A stretch of 64,000 nucleotides of DNA from Sediminibacillus halophilus. GTDB taxonomy: Bacteria; Bacillota; Bacilli; Bacillales; Amphibacillaceae. The notes under the pieces are model-generated. The model saw only the letters and a program-made list of their open reading frames with translations. It was not told the origin of the DNA and did no database searches. Both the position numbers and the translations under genes were made by a program. Positions 62,005 through 64,000 of the stretch are shown piece after piece. How positions within the stretch are numbered: position 1 is the first letter of the stretch; the number at the start of each line of letters is the position of its first letter. The DNA lies in the NCBI RefSeq assembly GCF_900103695.1, contig NZ_FNHF01000004.1, positions 1-64,000 on the forward strand. Reading direction: 5' to 3'.

Positions 62005-62892
62005 CTAGTTTGCATTCAGTCCTCCGGTTGCACTATATACATGGCCTGTTACATAGCTTGCTTGCTCGGAAGCGAGGAAAACGTAAATACCGCTCAGCTC
62101 AACAGGCTGGCCTGCGCGCTGCAAAGGTGTTTCCGGGGTTTCTTTTCCGAACTTCGGAATGTTTTCCTGTGGCTGGCCGCCGGATATTTGCAGGGCAGAC
62201 CAGAATGGTCCGGGTGCTACGGAATTCACGCGTATCCCCCTGGAGGATAATTGTTTTGACATGGATTTTGTGAATCCTACAATTGCGCTTTTCGTTGCTG
62301 CATAATCCGGTAATAGTGGAGATGGATTATAAGCCTCTACCGAAGAGGTGGTGATGATCGAACTTCCTTCAGGCATATGAGGCAACGCTTCTTGTACCAT
62401 CCAGTACATGGAAAACACATTGGTCTCGAATGTAGAAACGAGTTGCTCGGTGGTAAGATCAGCGATATCTTCCACTGCCTGTTGCTTCCCAGCTACAAGT
62501 ACAAGGGCATCCAAACCACCTAGCTCTTTGACCGCATCTTGCACGAGACTGCGGCTAAATTCCTCTTCACGCAAGTCTCCAGGCAGCAAGATAGCTTTTC
62601 GTCCTTCTTGCTCGATTAATTCTTTTACCTCTTGGGCGTCGGGTTCTTCAACGGGAAGGTAGTTGATTGCTACGTCCGCACCTTCTCGTGCATATGCAAT
62701 CGCTGCAGCACGGCCAATCCCGGAGTCGCCACCCGTAATCAACGCTTTTCTTCCTTTCAGTTGGCCGGAACCTTCATAGCTGTTTTCTCCACAGTCTGGA
62801 ACAGGATCCATTTCTTTTTGAATACCTGGCGGGTTCTGATATTGTTTTGGAAAATCTTTATGATAATACTTTTCTATTGGGTTCTTAGGCAT
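62005..62892 (-). CDS. SDR-family oxidoreductase (YhdF/YdaD-like)
   Basis: A 295-aa short-chain dehydrogenase. The N-terminal extension [20 protein letters not shown] is typical of the YhdF/YdaD/YhxC group, which in B. subtilis belongs to general stress genes. The NAD(P)-binding site is [17 protein letters not shown], the catalytic Ser lies in ITTSSVEAY, and the YAATK motif gives Tyr and Lys. Substrate unknown. ATG 62892 is chosen; the frame extension to TTG 62904 overlaps the AAAGG site. Part of its 3' end is duplicated at 60392. Confidence 0.9.
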   Translation of the reverse strand: MPKNPIEKYYHKDFPKQYQNPPGIQKEMDPVPDCGENSYEGSGQLKGRKALITGGDSGIGRAAAIAYAREGADVAINYLPVEEPDAQEVKELIEQEGRKAILLPGDLREEEFSRSLVQDAVKELGGLDALVLVAGKQQAVEDIADLTTEQLVSTFETNVFSMYWMVQEALPHMPEGSSIITTSSVEAYNPSPLLPDYAATKSAIVGFTKSMSKQLSSRGIRVNSVAPGPFWSALQISGGQPQENIPKFGKETPETPLQRAGQPVELSGIYVFLASEQASYVTGHVYSATGGLNAN

Positions 62893-63033
62893 AAATAAAA
62901 CCAACCTTTCTGAAATCTTGTAAGGACATGTAGGTGTCCTACCTCGTTCGCAGCAAGAATAAACATTGCCGGGACGAGCAAAGGGAAATTACCGCTCCAA
63001 TCAAGAGGAAACGATCGAATGTTAAAAAGAAGT

Positions 63034-63083
63034 TGAAAGCGCATTCATTTTCTGGTACTGTAGAATTGTCGAAACGTTTCAAC
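63034..63083 (+). promoter_or_regulatory. cre-like site and first LacI-type operator
   Basis: TGAAAGCGCATTCA (63034-63047) fits the cre consensus at 13 of 14 positions. TCGAAACGTTTCAAC (63069-63083) is a 10-bp palindrome GAAACGTTTC centred on CG, typical of LacI-family repressors. A weak promoter (TTGAAA, 17 bp, TACTGT) overlaps the cre site. Confidence 0.6.
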
Positions 63084-63370
63084 GATTTAAAGGGAAAGAA
63101 CGGGAAGTTTAGGAATGGAAGGGGGAAAGGGTGTACTTTCTTTCAACTCAGAGCGTGCAAAAGTGGTAATCCAGCAGAAGCGGAGCAAAAGATGATTAGG
63201 AGAACTGGTAACAAAAGTGCTCAACAAAAGTCCGGATTTCTCAAGGCCCTTTACCCGATCTACAAGAAAATCAGCAGGCGACAATCCGGATAAAGGTATG
63301 TTATTGGAAAACGGTACAACGAAAAAAGTGCGTTCAAAGCTATTATATCGATGGTTTCATGACGGCATTG

Positions 63371-63386
63371 ATTGAAACGTTTCAAT
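63371..63386 (+). promoter_or_regulatory. Second LacI-type operator
   Basis: ATTGAAACGTTTCAAT is a perfect 16-bp palindrome, 41 bases before the start of the sugar-binding-protein gene and about 300 bases from the first operator, a spacing that would allow DNA looping. Confidence 0.75.
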
Positions 63387-63426
63387 CAGCGTTGAAGGGT
63401 TTATAACATATCAAAGGAGTGTGGAG

Positions 63427-64000
63427 ATGTTGAAGAAGGGAAGTAAAGTCTTTCTGTTTGCAATAATCTTGGTTGGTGCTGCTTTTGTTTTGGGGGCGTG
63501 CTCCAATGCTTCCTCTAGTTCTGACGATACGCTTCAAGTATGGACGATGTCTGATGAATTGGAAGGGTTTGTAGAGGATTATGAAGCAGAACATGATATC
63601 GAGATAGAAGTACAAACAATTCCTTGGGAAAATGCACATGACAAGCTATTGACAGCAGTCGCCTCCGGGAAGGGTCCTGATGTGTTGCAAATCGGCACCA
63701 CATGGGTCGCGGAATTTGCGGAAGCCGGCGCATTTTATGATATGTCGGAGGATATTGGCGACTATGAGAATTTAGATTTGAATAATTTTTTTGAAGGGGC
63801 TAGAGGGACAGCGGAATATGATGATCAAGTAATCGGGATTCCATGGTATGTGGATACGCGGGCCCTTTTTTATCGAACAGATATTTTAGAGGAAGTCGGC
63901 TATCCCGATGGCCCACAAACATGGGATGAAATGATCGATGCATCTCAAAAGCTTGCGGACAGAGGGGACGGTCAATATGCGATCGATTTACCCCGTACAG
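63427..64000 (+). CDS. Sugar ABC transporter substrate-binding lipoprotein (partial)
   Basis: Open to the window edge, 191 codons seen. The signal peptide MLKKGSKVFLFAIILVGAAF ends in the lipobox LGAC (Cys about 24). The mature part matches family-1 carbohydrate-binding proteins: LQVWTMSDELEGFVEDYE, ASGKGPDVLQIGTTWVAEFA, GIPWYVDTRALFYR and the TWDEMIDASQKL block. CAAAGGAGTGTGGAG precedes the ATG. Permease genes and perhaps a LacI-type repressor are expected downstream. Operators upstream suggest induction by its sugar. Confidence 0.88.
   Translation, partial: MLKKGSKVFLFAIILVGAAFVLGACSNASSSSDDTLQVWTMSDELEGFVEDYEAEHDIEIEVQTIPWENAHDKLLTAVASGKGPDVLQIGTTWVAEFAEAGAFYDMSEDIGDYENLDLNNFFEGARGTAEYDDQVIGIPWYVDTRALFYRTDILEEVGYPDGPQTWDEMIDASQKLADRGDGQYAIDLPRT

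Larger units (their letters stand above)
62893..63426. other. Regulatory region between the SDR and sugar-transport genes
   Basis: About 530 bases. A plus-strand frame at 62934-63293 has a basic, low-complexity product without a ribosome-binding site and is rejected. The stretch holds a cre-like site and two LacI-type operators (listed separately), so a long leader or two promoters probably serve the gene at 63427. Confidence 0.6.

Noticed and set aside
62934-63293. A 119-aa plus-strand frame upstream of the sugar-binding protein
   Set aside because: Basic low-complexity product, no ribosome-binding site, and the frame spans the cre-like site and a LacI-type operator.
63371-63386. Reading the GAAACGTTTC palindrome as a cre site
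   Set aside because: The half-site spacing is two bases shorter than TGWAANCGNTNWCA. A sugar-specific LacI-family repressor is more likely, while the true cre-like match is at 63034.

Overview
The window is from the chromosome of a spore-forming, probably salt-tolerant member of the Bacillaceae. Supporting signs are the gene order thiL-tsaE-tsaB-rimI-tsaD / ABC-F / rex / ydiK-ydiL / groES-groEL, which matches the Bacillus subtilis ydi region with losses; a CwlJ spore-cortex hydrolase; a CIRCE operator; and a GbsR-type choline-to-betaine osmoprotectant cluster, typical of Virgibacillus/Oceanobacillus-like genera. The species cannot be fixed from sequence reading alone.

Layout. 0-0.5 kb: end of an rRNA operon (5S, initiator tRNA-Met, tRNA-Asp). 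0.7-4.3 kb: thiL plus the t6A tRNA-modification genes, followed by a cluster of DnaA boxes. 4.7-10.4 kb: ABC-F protein, a palindromic repeat, the redox repressor Rex, an MFS exporter whose 5' end lacks a normal start codon, ydiK and ydiL. 10.7-12.7 kb: CIRCE-controlled groES-groEL. 12.8-23.8 kb: an AT-rich accessory island directly after groEL. It holds decayed tyrosine-recombinase pieces, a PrrC/RloC-like ATPase with candidate anticodon-nuclease residues, a HEPN protein, and two adjacent reverse transcriptases that look like a DRT3-type (Drt3a/Drt3b) anti-phage system. The RT pair is bracketed by two copies of a decayed recombinase 3' end.

23.8-31.3 kb: a complete histidine-utilisation operon (hutP-H-U-I-G plus a YuiF-like transporter). 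Its control logic is readable: a consensus sigma-A promoter with a cre site over the -10 box, then a HutP antitermination target of four regularly spaced TAG triplets ahead of a strong terminator. 31.9-39.7 kb: an orphan HpaB-type monooxygenase, a nucleotidyltransferase, a 34-aa peptide gene, a DUF2089 three-gene operon and an FtsX-type ABC transporter. 40-45.9 kb: VTC polyphosphate-polymerase-like gene, DUF4956 membrane protein, a large repetitive beta-helix lipoprotein and a two-component system. 46-52.2 kb: radical SAM protein and the choline/betaine cluster (substrate-binding lipoprotein, gbsR, gbsA, betA) with AT-rich inverted repeats in all three promoter regions.

52.4-59.2 kb: yfmS-yfmT-like pair, cwlJ, and the 2-methylcitrate (propionate) operon prpC-D-B with a cre-like site. 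59.3-61.9 kb: a small variable patch of short secreted, membrane and Cys-rich ORFs beside a decayed duplicate of the 3' end of the neighbouring SDR gene. 62-64 kb: the SDR gene, then LacI-type operators and the start of a sugar ABC transporter binding protein cut by the window edge.

The defence island is the most interesting part. The DRT3 assignment rests on gene pairing, sizes and RT motifs, not on a database search.
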